Shown: positions 36,135-48,066, numbered from the stretch's first letter. The stretch: DNA of 64,000 nt from Pleurodeles waltl (GCF_031143425.1 NC_090445.1:820792817-820856816); one strand, 5' to 3'. Notes: generated from the letters alone by a model not told the origin. Program-made: numbers and translations.

Positions 36135-36702
36135 ACGAGAATAGCCCACCGGATCCCTCGGTCCCGACAGGACAACGAACGACTGGGATACAGAAGAAAC
36201 AGCAACAAGAACTGAATCACCAGCCCATTGGCAACAAATAGTATTTTTTGAACAATTAAATCATTGACTGCTGTGTTGGCTGATAAATACTTGCGGGCAA
36301 GCAAAAGGGGGTGATCAACACTACACAACACAGTACAGCGGGAGTGCCCACACTCATATATACACACGCCCTCAGACCAGGTCTGAGGGAGGGTGCGTGC
36401 TCCACACAAGGGCCACATCTTATATTAATACGGCTCCCCCACAGGTATCCGAATGGATACAGCTCTCACCACATAGTAGTACATAGGGTGTTTCACTAAG
36501 GGTTAGTAGTTGGTTCAGGGAAATAGTTAGAACGAGGGGAGGGATTTGGGGAGTTAAAGGGTTTGTTATAGGTCAACTCAGAGAGCAGAATACACCATGG
36601 TGGATGTCAGTCTTAAATATGCACCCGGTGGATCGGGGGGGAAGTCCAAGAGGGAGCTGCACACTGGGATGTGCAGGATGCAGCTGCACCATGCAGTGAC
36701 AC
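36135..36702 (+). other. L1 inter-ORF spacer
   Basis: About 570 bp between ORF1 and ORF2. It has stops in all forward frames and no recognised motif. An in-frame TGA at 36697-36699 fixes the ORF2 start at the ATG at 36703. Confidence 0.7.
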
Positions 36703-39700
36703 ATGTCTGGGCACACGACTTCACACGTACACCAATACAAAATAATTACGTGGAACGTGAGGGGCATGGGCACACCGGGCAAAAGGGCGCAGGTGCACAC
36801 GCATCTCAGACGTCAGAGAGTTCACGTAGCTATCCTACAAGAAACACACTTACTGGAACCAGAGCTTCAGGCAATCTGTGGGAAATGGGGTGGGCAGATA
36901 ACAGGCACAGCCTACTCAGCGTTTGCTAGGGGGGTTTTAATTTGGATAGCAGGAGGCGTCCCGTTTATACGAACCTCACATAAAGTAGACCCAGGCGGCA
37001 GATACGTAATAGTGGAAGGACAATTAGACAGGAGGCACTTGGCGCTCATAGGGATTTACGCCCCCAACAGCGCACTGGCGGGCTTTCTGGAAACACTCAC
37101 CCCGGCACTACTAGTAAACCCTGCGGCCCCGGCCATATGGGGAGGTGATTTTAAAGGCTTACCGAATGCAGCGCTGGATACATCAACCCCACCCAAGAAA
37201 GGTACAACAAATAGAAGCACTAAGAGCCCCCTATAGACATGGGCGGAAGATATGAGACTCTATGATGTATGGCGCATGCAACACCCCCAACAAAGAGAAT
37301 ACTCATTCTACTCAATACCCCAAGGAGTGTACACCAGAATAGACATACTTTGGGGCTCCGCAGATATATGCACAATGTCGAGCGAGTCAGAGTACCTGGC
37401 TAAGACACTATCAGACCACTCGCCACTCAAAATGATATTAAAATGGGGCGGAACTCGATCAGCGATCCCCACCTGGCGGTTACAACCAGAGGCACTCTAA
37501 GATCAGGCATATGCAGAGGGACTGGGCACGACACTGAGGCAATATTGGGAAACCAACATAAACTCGGCGAGCACTAGGGCAGCAGAGTGGGAGGCACATA
37601 AAGTGGTGGTCAGGGGTTATTGTATGTAGCCCACCTGGGGTGTTAGGCGCACTCTACATTCGGAGATCAGTAACCTAGAGAAGGAATTGAGAGCGCTGGA
37701 AACAGCAGTGGCAAGACAGTAAGCACCCTACACCGTATTGCAAGAGGCACACCCAAAATATAAAGAAGCAGATGCTCACCTCTGTAGGCATGACCACAAA
37801 TATTACTTGATGCGACAGCAGTCGGAAGGAGACAGGTCAGGCAGGTTACTGGCATGGCTCCTGAAGGGAGATCGACAACAACCCCCAATAGGGGCCATAT
37901 GACTAGACAACGGAGAGATGGGCTCCACACAGCAGGAGATAAACGGGGCATTCAGGGAATATTACGCTAACCTTTACGCCAAGAGAATAGCCTGTACGCC
38001 CACACAGCTCACCGCATTCCTGGCAGGATACCAGTTGGCACAATTGTCCCAGGGAGACGCTGAGAAACTGGAGGCCCAGTTGAGCTTAGCGAAGTTAAAT
38101 GTAGCAATAACACAGATGCCCAGATGCCTCCCACTAGAATACTACACGAAATACTTAAATTATTTAAAGCCTCACCTACTGAAAGTGTTAGAAGAAACCT
38201 GGAACCACAAGGCGCTGCCCCCCTCACAAAGAGAAGCCATGATAGCGGTCCTACCCAAACAGGGAAGGGACCCCATGGACGTTAAATCCTATAGACCATT
38301 ATCATTATTAAACACTGACTGTAAAATCCTGGGTAAAGTATTGGCTAACAGGCTAGCGCCCGTCATTCACACTTTAATACATGACAATCAAAATGGCTTC
38401 ATCCCCAGGCGCAACACCTTTCTAAATATCCGCAGACTATTGGGAGTGATGGGGGGCACTCCACCAGGGGCGCTTGAAGAAAAGGTGCTTGCACTAGACA
38501 TTGAGAAGGCATTCGACATTCTGGGGTGGGACTTTCTGTTCGACACCATGCGGAAAATGGGAATAGGCCCTAAATATATACAATGGGTGCAGACATTATA
38601 CTCCAGACCACAAGCATGCGTGAAGACAGGGAGAGTTGTATCTGACAGTATCTCGATCGGCAGGGGCACTAGACAGGGGTGCCCCCTGTCTCCTTTGCTG
38701 TTCGCGATAGCGATGGAACCATTGGCGACCCGCCTGTGGATGATGGAGGACAGCAGGGGCATACTCAGGAATGGGGCGAAACATATAATATCTCTATATG
38801 CTGATGACGCCTTAATATACCTGCAGAAGGGAACTGAGACGATTCCACTGGTGGTTTCACTTTTGGCTGAATTTGGAGGGTTATCTGGCCTGGTGGTGAA
38901 CTGGGGTAAATCGTGCATGTTCCCCCTGTCTCCACGGCCGCTGCTAAATAGACCTACATCCCAGACCAGGCAATTGAAATGGTGTTTCGACTCTTTTAAA
39001 TACGTGGGGGTACAAATATATCACAGCTCAGAGGACCTCAGAGATGGAAACTTGGGGGGAGCTCTAGCTTCCATAAAAGGGTCGCTGTGTTTCTGATGCA
39101 AACTTCCGCTATCACCGATGGGCAGAGTGGCGATAGCAAACATGCTGATACTACCTAGGCTACTATATTATTTAGCTGCACTGCCGCTTTTGATCCCTGG
39201 GAGTTTCTTCCGGGACTTGAACGGAGCCCTGTTGCAACTCATATGGGCGGGAGGCAGAGCGTTCGTTGCACTGACTACACTACAGCGGCCAGTGTCTGAG
39301 GGCGGCCTGGGCGCCCCTAACTTTGAACGCTACTACGCGGCTGCCCAGCTGCAGTGGATATTGAGCTGGATACATAGGCCCACAGTGGCTGAATCAGAAC
39401 GGGCACTGATGCACATGTGCGGCACACCATTGGTGGCATGGCTGGCTACCAGGACCCCGAGGGATGTGTCCGATAAACCACTCATGCTAGTGGCGCATGC
39501 ATGCTGGAAGAGATATATTCAAAATGGCCGTAGCGCACTCCCCTACTCACTCCTCATACAGCTGGGCGTAATTCCTGGCTGGGAAAGAGGAGAAAGAAAA
39601 CGTTCACTATCGTTCTGGACAGAGGCGGGCATAGAGACGATAGGTGACTGCTTTGAAGAAGGGAAATTAATGTCCTTTGAACAGATACGGGATCTCTCTT

Positions 39701-40494
39701 CTGTAAATCCTGGCCAGTTCATTACATATTATGCTATATGCCACTCCATCAAGAAGTTGTGGCTAGCAGGGAACCAAGAACTTGCGACCTCCTCAGCATT
39801 GCATCACATGCTACAATATGACAGCCAGTCAAAAGTTGTGTCGAATCTATACAAAACTCTGAACAAATACCCCGCACCCCACTCAGAAAATACTCGACGA
39901 AGGTGGAACGCAGTCCTCCCAACCCCGATTTCGCAAGAGGAATGGCTGAATGCGTTGCACCACACGCAAGGGGTATCGAGAAACCCCAGGTTCCGCTATA
40001 CGCAATTTAATTATACACATCAAGCGTACCTCTCACCGGCCAGGGTTAAACATATGCTTCCCAGCTCGGACCCAACCTGTCCAAGATGCCAGGCTCCGAT
40101 GGCGCACTTCTATCATATGGTCTGGGAATGCGCACAGGTGCACAGGGAATGGAGTGAGATAGCGGAGAGGGTATCGGAGCTAACGGGGTTGGCGTTAACA
40201 GCAGACCCTAAATCTTGCTTGTTGGGACTGAGGCAGAGAGCCAAGAAACATAAGTATTTACATAAATGTGCAGACCTAGCATACGTAATGTATAAAAGAC
40301 TGATAGCAATGAACTGGAAATCTGCCTCTGCTCCAGACGTGAAAACTTGGCACAACATGACACTGAAGTGGGCTAACGCAGAATTGATGGTGCTGCGGAA
40401 ATCGGCTGGGGAGGGCCAACAGCACACAGGCAGCGAGGTATGGGAAACCCTAATAAATAGATTGGAAGCCAAAAGCGATGAAAAACCACCATGA
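36703..40494 (+). pseudogene. L1 ORF2 (endonuclease, reverse transcriptase, Cys-rich C-terminus), six in-frame stops
   Basis: One frame of 1263 codons, close to the usual L1 ORF2 length. The APE-type endonuclease (residues 1 to about 240) shows ITWNVRGMG, LQETH, GIYAPN, a GGDFK box (usually GDFN) and the catalytic SDHSPL near residue 237. The RT shows YRPLSLLN, LALDIEKAFDILGW, GTRQGCPLSPLLFAI and YADD at 38797-38808 (residues 699-702). The C-terminus has a Cys/His cluster starting CPRCQAPM near residue 1126. In-frame stops are TAG 37234, TAA 37498, TAG 37627, TAA 37720, TGA 37900 and TGA 39094. I see no frameshift. Most stops could be single C-to-T or G-to-A changes. The protein cannot be made, so the copy is inactive. 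Confidence 0.93.
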
Positions 40495-40973
40495 ACCGGA
40501 ACAACGGCGACCATAAGACAAACACTCACTCACCTAACAGACCCATACACCCCGAATGGGTCCGACAAGTCAAACTCGATGCCCAAGGGTCACCGCTTTG
40601 CCCACCTCCTGCACCAGCAAATATCCGCAGCGAACCCGGTGCGAGACTAGGGCCCCACGCAGGAACACAAGATCTCGGAACCCACACACCACTGATAGCC
40701 ACTTAAATGCCCCCCACCCCCTCCACAGTAATCCACTAGACACGACAAAACCACTGATCCGGGACACATAAGCTCCTTACACACACATGGTAAGAATGAA
40801 CATGCAGGAACTATGCTTGAAATTCCTCAAAAGTAATATGACGAGACCTCAGTTAAGCTTCGATTGTTAACTTGTGTGAAAATGGTGCAATAAGATTTAT
40901 TATATCCTGGCATTGTACGCTGGAAATGTACCTAAAGTTAAAATGCAATAACAAATATTTAAAAAAAAAAAAA
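40495..40973 (+). terminator. L1 3' UTR and poly(A) tail
   Basis: A short 3' UTR ends in AATGCAATAACAAATATTT and a run of about 15 A residues. No perfect AATAAA is present near the tail. The end resembles that of the L1 fragment at 47582-47930. Confidence 0.85.
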
Positions 40974-40988
40974 AACTTGTGGCACTCT
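40974..40988. repeat. Right target-site duplication of the full-length L1
   Basis: AACTTGTGGCACTCT, identical to 33786-33800. The first A residues merge with the poly(A) tail. Host-repeat sequence (CACCAGGTTCTG) resumes at once. Confidence 0.95.
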
Positions 40989-41237
40989 CACCAGGTTCTG
41001 TTAGCCAGAATCCATTGCAAACTTCAAAATTTGGCAAAAAACAAAACACTTTCTCCTCACATTTCGGTGGTAGAAAGTTCTGGAATCCTTCCATCCAGCA
41101 TTCCCCTAAGTCGCCTGATAAAAATGGTACTTCACTTGTGTGGGTAGGCCTAGTGCCCGCAACAGGAAATGCCCCAAAACACAACCTGGACACATCAAAA
41201 TTATCTATTACAAAACTGCCTGTTTTTACAAGGGAGG

Positions 41238-43825
41238 TGATGGAAATGGCCCTTTTTGCAGGGTCATCCCAAGTCTTTTTGCCTCCTTCCTCCTGTTTTT
41301 TCTGACCTGTTTTTGTTGGCTTTAGGCTCTGGTCACTTTACCACTGCTAACCAGTGCTAAAGTGCATATGCTCTCAGTGTAAAGTGTACTGTTGATTGGT
41401 TTATCCATGATTGGCATATTTGATTTACTGGTAAGTCCCTAGTAAAGTGCACTAGAGGTGCCCAGAGCCTGTAAATAACATTCTAATATTGGGCCTGCAG
41501 CACTGGTTGTGCCACCCACATTAGTAGCCCTGTAAACGTGGCTCAGACCTGCCACTGCAGTGACTGTGTGTGCAGTTTTAAACTGTCAATTCGACTTGGC
41601 AAGTGTACCCACTTGCCAGGCCTAAACCTTTCTTTTACTACATGTAAGGCACCCCTAAGGTAGGCTCTAGGTAGCCCCTTGGGTAGGGTGCAGTGTATGT
41701 TTAAGGTAGGACAAATACTAGCGTGTTTTATATGTCCTAACAGTGAAATACTGCCAAATTTGGTTTTCACTTTGTAAGGCCTATCTCTCTCATAGGTTAA
41801 CATGGGGGCTGCCTTTAAATATACTTAAAGCGCAGATTCCCTTTGAGAGCAGATAAAAATGTGGAGTTTAGGGACTCTGAACTCACAATTTAAAAATACA
41901 TCTTTTAGTGAAGCTGGTTTTTAAATTGTCTGTTTGAAAATGCCACTTTTAGAAAGTAGGCATTTTCTTACTTATACCATTCTTTGACTCTGCCTGTTCG
42001 TGGGTTGTCTGTCTGGGTCATTTTGACAGCTGGGCTGTTTTGCTTCTCTCTAGACAGTGACACAAAAGGGAGCGGGGGTGTAGCCTGCCTATCCTGATAA
42101 GCCATCTGAGCTAGAGAGGAGGGAGGAGCGGTCGTTCACACCTGAAAGGACTGTCCCTGCCCTCACACAATGCAGTCTCCGACCCCCTGGTGTGCGTCTT
42201 CGGCCTGGCCTGGATAAGGAAGGATCTTGCAAACACTTGAGACTTTGCCAACTTCAAAGGCAGAACTGGGTATACAAAGAAGACCCAAAACCCCAGACTT
42301 TAAGAATCTTTCTGGAGTCAAAAGGAACCTCTGCCCAGGAGAAGAGCTGAAGAGCTGAAGGAGGAGTACTGTCCCCTTGCTGTGTTGCTTTGCTGGACTG
42401 GCCTGCAGTTGCTGCTTCTGCCTGAATAGAGTGCAAACGGTGAACTTTACTGTGTGTCCTGCTTGAGAAAATTCTCCAAGGGCTTGGAATAAAGCTTGCC
42501 TCCTGTTGGAAGTCTCAGGGACACCAAAGACTTCAGTTTCTTCGACCTGCAGCACTGGGAACTGTGTGTTTTGTGCTGTTCAAGAGGAGAAACCACAGCG
42601 ATGCCGCCAACGACCCCACTGGCCTGCACCGTGACCTGCCGCTGCCGCACGGAGTCACATTGCCCCGCTTCGCACCACGACCCTGGTCTCCCCGACGACG
42701 TCATCGGACGACTTCACCGAGCAGCTGCTCGCTCTGCTTCCTGTGGGCCCCGCACTCCGGCATCGCCTGCTAACACCGCAGCCTGGACATCCCTGATGAC
42801 CCCGCTCCTGCTGACACTGACGCCGCTGCCTGCACCGGGGCCTGTGAACACCGCTTGTGAGGTACACGAAGCACCGTCCCGTCCCACACCGCAGCCCCGG
42901 TCCACTGACGCCAGCATCATTGACTCCTGTGCCGTCACCAGTCATTCTGCCTGCACCGTGGTATGTGGACACCGCTCGTGAGGGTCACGAAGCACCGTCC
43001 CATCCCACACCGCTGGCTTGGGCCTACCAACGACAGCGCTTCAGCAATGACGCCGCCGCTGCCTGCACTGTGACCTGTGGACAAAGCATGTCGCACCGCC
43101 CCGGCGTCACACTGCAGCCCTGGTGTCACGAACGCCACTGGACGCTGTCACAGAGCCGCTGCCTGCACCGTGACCTTTGGGCACCGCACGTCACATAGTC
43201 CCGCTTCATGCCTCAACCCCGACGCCATCCACGCCAGCGCGCCTGACTTCATCAGTCTGGGGTTCGATTTGCAACGCGTGTGACCTCAAGGGCCCGACGA
43301 CTCCTGCACTGACACCATGACGTCAGCGATGCCGCTCTCTGGAGCTCACCGAGAGCATCACAATGCCCTGCAAATCCAGGGTACTGTTTGTGGGTCTTCC
43401 TGACACCGTTGCTGGCCCGCAACACCGCGGACGGCCTGAACTGTTGGTTTTGTTGATCACGACGTCGTGATAGCCCCAAGTGGAGCTTTCGACTTCAAGG
43501 AACTGTATCTTTGAGTACATCTTGAAGAATTCATATTTTTGTTACTGATTTTTATCGTATTTGGTTTTGTTTTATATAGATAAATATTGTCTATTTTTCT
43601 AAAACTGGTGTGGTGTCCATTTGTAGTGTTTTCACTTATTACTGTATTTTATGTGCAAATGCTTTACACATTGCTTCCGGGGTTAAGCCGGACTGCTTGT
43701 GTCAAGCTACCAAGGGGGTGAGCAGGGGTTATCTGTGCTGGTATCTCCCTTATCCTGACTAGAGTGAGGGTCCCTATTTGGACACAGTGCAAACCGACTG
43801 CCAATTAGAGACCGCATTTCTAACA
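41238..43825 (+). mobile_element. Solo LTR (+) of the TGTTRGAA...CA family, with GC-rich minisatellite
   Basis: It starts TGATGGAAATGGCCC and ends CATTTCTAACA. The flanks GGAGG and GGGGG fit a 5-bp duplication with one change. Removing it restores the piggyBac-like unit (CTGTTTTTACA... followed by GGGGGCACCTGCG), as seen inverted near 16070-16095. Internal landmarks shared with the LTRs at 52449, 56314 and 59414 include ACCACTGCTAACCAGTGCTAA and AAAATGCCACTTTTAGAAAG. AATAAA lies at 42488. There is no internal coding region, so it is a solo LTR. At 2.6 kb it is the longest of these LTRs because of its minisatellite. Confidence 0.82.
42600..43225 (+). repeat. GC-rich minisatellite inside the LTR, about 100-bp units
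   Basis: The phrase (C)GCCTGCACCGTGACCT recurs in variants at about 42625, 42829, 42950, 43058 and 43157. Each is followed by a (T)G-GG-CACCGC block and, in most units, by CACACCGC or GTCACA blocks. The open frames across it on both strands are repeat shadows. Confidence 0.75.
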
Positions 43826-44806
43826 GGGGGCACCTGCGTTTTTGGTCCTGGGTTCAGCAGCCATCTAGGGTGGTGTGACATGCGTGGACCCCCCAGTGTT
43901 TTCTTACCCAGAATCCTCAGCAAACCACAAATTTAGCAAAAAAAAACACATTTCTCGGTGGGATCACTGCACCAGCACAAATGTCCTACCACCCAATGTT
44001 CCCCTCAATCTCCCAATAAAAATGATACCTCACTTGTGTAGGTGCACCAAGTGCCTGTGACAGGGAAGGGCCAAAAACATGTCGAGATTGAGAGGGAACC
44101 AAAGCAGGTCCAAAAAGGCAGTTTGAAAAAAAAAAAAGGTTTAGGCTGACAAGTGGGGCAGAATTTTTATCTGTATAGATGTGACTCAGGTGGGTGGTAG
44201 GAATTGTGTGGATTCCTGCAGATTCGGATGGTTCCATCAAACAAATATAGGGAAAATGCATAATTTCAAGAAAAGTTGGAGGTTTGCAGGGCATTGTGGG
44301 TAACAAAATGGTGTGGGGTGCATGTGAAGCACACCACCCTGGACTCACCCAGATGTTTAGTTTTCAGAGGTGTGTAGTGTAGGTCTGATTTTTCTAAGTG
44401 GCAGCATCCCAAAGTCCAAAAAGTGCAGTTGCTCATCATTCCAAGTTGGACAATCGTGAGAATTAGCGATGCTCCCTTGGCCCAAATGTAAAATCAAAAC
44501 TCAAAATAATCAAATCTCCTCTTGCTTGCCGTTAGGCGAAGATCCTTTAGTTTGCAGGGGGGACTGAAAGACTGTTACCCCCTTCAGTTGGGGGGTCATA
44601 ACCATGCCCATACTGGTTGGCAGCTCCCACCTCTCAATTTTTTTTTTTTATTCCCTGGCATCTAGTAGGCTTTTTTTAAGGGTGGTGATCCCTGAGGTAA
44701 GGGTCAGCATGCGATCGTGCGCCAATGTCATCAGACGTCACTGGGGGGGAGGGGTGGCAAGGCAATCGGTTCCCCTGCCGTCCCTACCCAGGGGATGGGA
44801 GTGGGC

Positions 44807-44842
44807 CAGTGCCAGAACGTAATGGTTACGTTGATGGCACTG
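44807..44842. repeat. Terminal hairpin of the second piggyBac-like element
   Basis: Arms 44807-44822 and 44826-44842 pair over about 16 bp with one bulge. The arm sequence differs from that of the corresponding hairpin in the copy at 13552, yet pairing is kept. Confidence 0.85.
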
Positions 44843-44852
44843 AAGGGGTTAA

Positions 44853-45193
44853 AACTGCACACACAGGCTCTGCAGTGGCAGGCCTGAGTCAATTTCAAAG
44901 GGCTACTTAAGTGGATGGCGCAATCTGTGCTGCAGGCCGTCTAGTAGCATTTAACGTACAGGACCTGTGCACATGTAGTGCACTCTCATAGGGACTGATA
45001 ACTAAATTAAGTTTGCCAATTGGGGATAAGCCATTGTTACCATATTTTAGGTAAAAGAGCACAAGCACTTTAGCACTGGTTAGCAGTAGTAAAGTGCGCT
45101 AATCCTAAAGCCAGCAAGAAGGAAGTCAGCAAAAACAGAAAGTCTGAAGGCAAACACTTAGGGGAAGCCGAGCCAAGGATAACAGGCTTAACA
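44853..45193 (-). mobile_element. Solo LTR (-), second part, 5' end
   Basis: It continues the LTR that was interrupted at 31739. It contains AGCACTGGTTAGCAGTAGTA, the inverted form of the family's ACTGCTAACCAGTGCT block. It ends with GGCTTAACA, the inverse of a TGTTAAGCC start. DIRS coding sequence resumes directly afterwards. Confidence 0.78.
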
Positions 45194-47581
45194 GATGGGT
45201 ATTGTTACTCTCGCTATTACCTCGTCGCTTAAAAAAGATGGGGGACCTAAGGCTATGTCAAAGCATTCCTAAAGAAGGACAGATTCAGAATGCTAACATG
45301 CGCCCAGAACCTCTCTGATCTGCATGGTGTCCTTAAGGTTGCAGAACATAAATATTAATATACTCATCGCACAGTCTGACCTGTGTTATTTGCCATTCAG
45401 TGTAAGCCAGGAGCAGTTTTAATGTGCTCCCCTTTAGCAGCAGAGGTGTTCACGAAAGTGATGGCTGAGGTCCCTGGCCATCTTCGAAGGTCGGGAATTG
45501 CTGTATTCCCGTACTGGGATGACTAGCGGCTGAAGGTGAGCTCCGGATGAAGGCAGGCTTTTTAACTTTGTTGGGTTTCACCTTAAATCAACTTAAGCCT
45601 CACATGATTCTCTCTAAGAGGCCTCCATTCATTTGGGCGATCCTGGACAAAACAGAGATCATGATTTCCCTCCACAACAATGAGTCTAGGACATTTAGAC
45701 TATGATCCTGATGTTTCAGGTTCACTCCTAGATCCAGATGAGGGAGGCCCTGAGGTTTCTTCACCTCTTAGCTCTGTGCATCGTCCTTGTCAAAAACACG
45801 AGGTGGCACATATGTCATACAGTGGAACCTGATGTCCCAGTAGGCTTAGCATCACAGCTGACTTTCCAGCAATATCCAGACTTTGGGGAAGAGGCTCAAG
45901 ATCTGCAGCAGACTGTTCTGACTGCGGTGTCTCCTACACCATGATCTCCCTCTCCAGGAGATAACTGTGGCAATGAATGCATCATTGCTCAGTTGAAGGA
46001 GGGTCATGTGGGGGGCGGTGGAGCTTTGAGAACTCTGGTCTTCAGTGTAGGTCCATCTTCACATCTTTCTACTGGAGCTGTAGGCCATTCAACTGGCGCT
46101 GAAGGGTTTCCTGCCCTTCATCAAAAGGAGGTTGGTGCTGGGTCTCAAAAACGTCATGAATGCCATCTGGTAAATCAACAAGTTTGGCAGAGCGGGGTCT
46201 TGAGTAGTGTGCCATAATGCTGTGTGCCTCTGGATGTAGCTTGAGTTCCAGGGCTTCTTACCTGGTGGGGTCCCTGAACACTAGAGTGAATGAACTGAAC
46301 AGACGTTGTCTGGCAAACCATGAATGCAGTCTAAATTCTGAGGTGGTGCAAGGTGTCTTCCACCAGTGGATGTAACTCTGGCTAGCTCTTTTCACCACCA
46401 ACTCAAATTTGCATTGTAAAATATTTTGTGTGCTGGAGATTTCAGAACACTTGTTAGGATTCTGTCTGGAAGAGAACAAGGGACTTCTGCCTACCTTGCC
46501 AGCCACTTCTTCTCTTGCCCTGAGTTCTGAAGACGATCAAGAGCACAGGGCTCAAGTCATCCTGATAGTACTGGATTAGACCAGGAGAGTGGGGTACCTG
46601 GATGTCATGAGCATTAGCACCTCTCCGCCAATTAAGCTGCCCTTTCCTCAAGGTCCTTCTGTCTCACAACAGTGCATTGTCCTCCACCCAGACCTACACA
46701 GTCTATATCGGCATGCATGGAAATTGAGCGGTGGTAATTGACTGTGTTTAATTTGCCAAGTGAGGTGATGGATGTCATACTTGTTGCTAGGCACCCTTCA
46801 ACAAAATCTAGTTACGGTTGATGCTGGTAAAAATGTGTAACCTGGTGTGGTGCTCAGTATGCAGACCCTTATAGGTAAAACTGTTTGGCGTCCTTTTATT
46901 TGTTTTATCTTTAGCCCAGCAAGATCTTGCTGTTGACACCATGAAAGGGTATTTGCCACCCTTTTGGCCTTTCTACATTTGCCAGACTAGTCATCTTTGT
47001 TCAGATCATCTGGTTTGATGGGATTTATTCAAAGTTTGAAACACATTGTTTCTTGGAATCCTTTTGTATTTACACAGTGGAACCCTAAATTGGTCCTGAC
47101 GTTACTTATGTGTGAGCCAATGCATTGATGCTTGCTGTGTCCACTCACCTTGGAGGCTGTTTTTCACATTGTAATTATGGCAGTTTGTAGCATTAGTCAA
47201 CTAGCTGTACTTTCGGTGCAACTACCCTACACCCTCTTTTTCTCCAGACAAATTGGTGCTGAGGATTAGGCAGCCTTCTTTCCAGCCTTTCCATGTTGGG
47301 TAATCTGTCTCTACCAGCGTTCTTTTCTCCATTGAGCCTCTCAAAAGAGGAGAAGGAGAGGTTTGATTGGTTGGAACCCAAAAGGACTTTACGCCTTTTC
47401 ATAGATCGTACTAAGGAGCTTAGAGTGAGTGATCTGCTCTTGGTGTTAACTGAAACAAATAAAAAGAATGCTGAGCAGAAGAGGACTCTGTCGATGTGGA
47501 TAATCCTCTGCTTTAAGACCTGCTGTGCACTGACCAAGAACCCGCACCCAGACTCTGAGGGCTAAAGCTCCTACCGCTGTG

Positions 47582-47930
47582 TTTTTTTTTTTTTTTTCCA
47601 CAAATTTGTTTATTGGCATTTTTCAACTTTTACTTTGCTTCATGTTTCTACATTTGTTTACGTTTCATACAACATGGCATGTGCTCTTAAATCATTACAT
47701 AACTGGTATTATATATAATATGCATTGCTGCAACATACCACTTGGTATACATTTGTAATTATTCAGTTGTACATTTCTGTTGTTACGACATCCAAGGTTA
47801 TCACATCATGTTGTACCTGTTACTTGCTGTGCTTTAACTTTATCAACCCCTTATAGATTTGCAGGAGTGATGGCCCCATTGGGTTTCTGATGTTTATCAG
47901 CATGCTCATACAGTGTACGTTGGTTTAAAT
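47582..47930 (-). mobile_element. 5'-truncated L1 3' end with 17-bp target duplication
   Basis: A run of T (about 47582-47597) is the poly(A) tail of a minus-strand insertion. On that strand AATAAA sits just before the tail, and the end resembles the 3' UTR of the full-length L1. The duplications are AAGCTCCTACCGCTGTG (47565-47581) and AAGCTCCTACCACTGCG (47931-47947), with two differences. Only about 350 bp of the element was copied. Confidence 0.85.
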
Positions 47931-47987
47931 AAGCTCCTACCACTGCGTTGGCATGAAATGTACCTGCTCTTGACATCTGCCAGGCTG

Positions 47988-48066
47988 GAACGTTTGCTTC
48001 GTTATATACATTATAAAGCATTATTGCGAACGTTTGGTTCGTTATATACATTATAAAGCATTGTTG
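47988..48066. repeat. 40-bp tandem duplication in the DIRS recombinase
   Basis: GAACGTTTG(C/G)TTCGTTATAT and the following 20 bases occur twice in a row with a period of 40, starting at 47988 and 48028. They are nearly identical, so the event is recent relative to the decay of the element. Confidence 0.92.

Larger units (their letters stand above)
33801..40973 (+). mobile_element. Full-length L1 retrotransposon, 7.2 kb
   Basis: A complete L1 layout: GC-rich 5' UTR (33801-35011), ORF1 (35012-36134), spacer, ORF2 (36703-40494), 3' UTR and a poly(A) tail from about 40960. It is flanked by a perfect 15-bp duplication. The 5' end begins exactly at the duplication with GGGGAGGAGCCAAGATGGCC, so no truncation has occurred. 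The target (GGGGT/AACTTG) has the TT/A bottom-strand step expected for the L1 endonuclease. ORF1 has two stops and one frameshift. ORF2 has six in-frame stops and no frameshift that I can see. The copy is dead but structurally complete and relatively young compared with the LINEs around it. Confidence 0.95.
31744..44848 (-). mobile_element. Second piggyBac-like element (-), interrupted by an L1 and an LTR
   Basis: The right end reads GGCACTGAAGGGG followed by TTAA (44849-44852). The left end is worn (TTTAC in place of TTAA at 31740-31743, then TCGCTTTACTGCAAGGCC). Between the ends, sequence matches the copy at 13552-17648 in inverted order: 3' segment, units of about 370 bp at 32808, 33180, 33562, 41117 and 44012, the bridging segment at 44090-44400, and the hairpin end (44807-44822/44826-44842). 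Removing the two insertions leaves about 3.3 kb, shorter than the 4.1-kb copy because the minisatellite is reduced. Joining the LTR sequence outside both ends restores the CAGTTTAAAACTGCACAC-like sequence of the related LTR near 41575, which proves the boundaries. Confidence 0.82.

Noticed and set aside
35705..36418. Minus-strand ORF of 237 codons
   Set aside because: It is antisense to L1 ORF1 and has no motif of its own.
38388..38918. Minus-strand ORF of 176 codons
   Set aside because: Antisense shadow of the L1 reverse transcriptase, which carries YADD in the forward frame.
42496..42981. ORF of 161 codons with Cys/Pro/Thr-rich repeats
   Set aside because: Lies inside the LTR minisatellite. 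Open frames are found on both strands there.
47293..47565. Independent host gene on the + strand
   Set aside because: It is the open part of the DIRS recombinase and joins in order to RT and RNase H remnants upstream.
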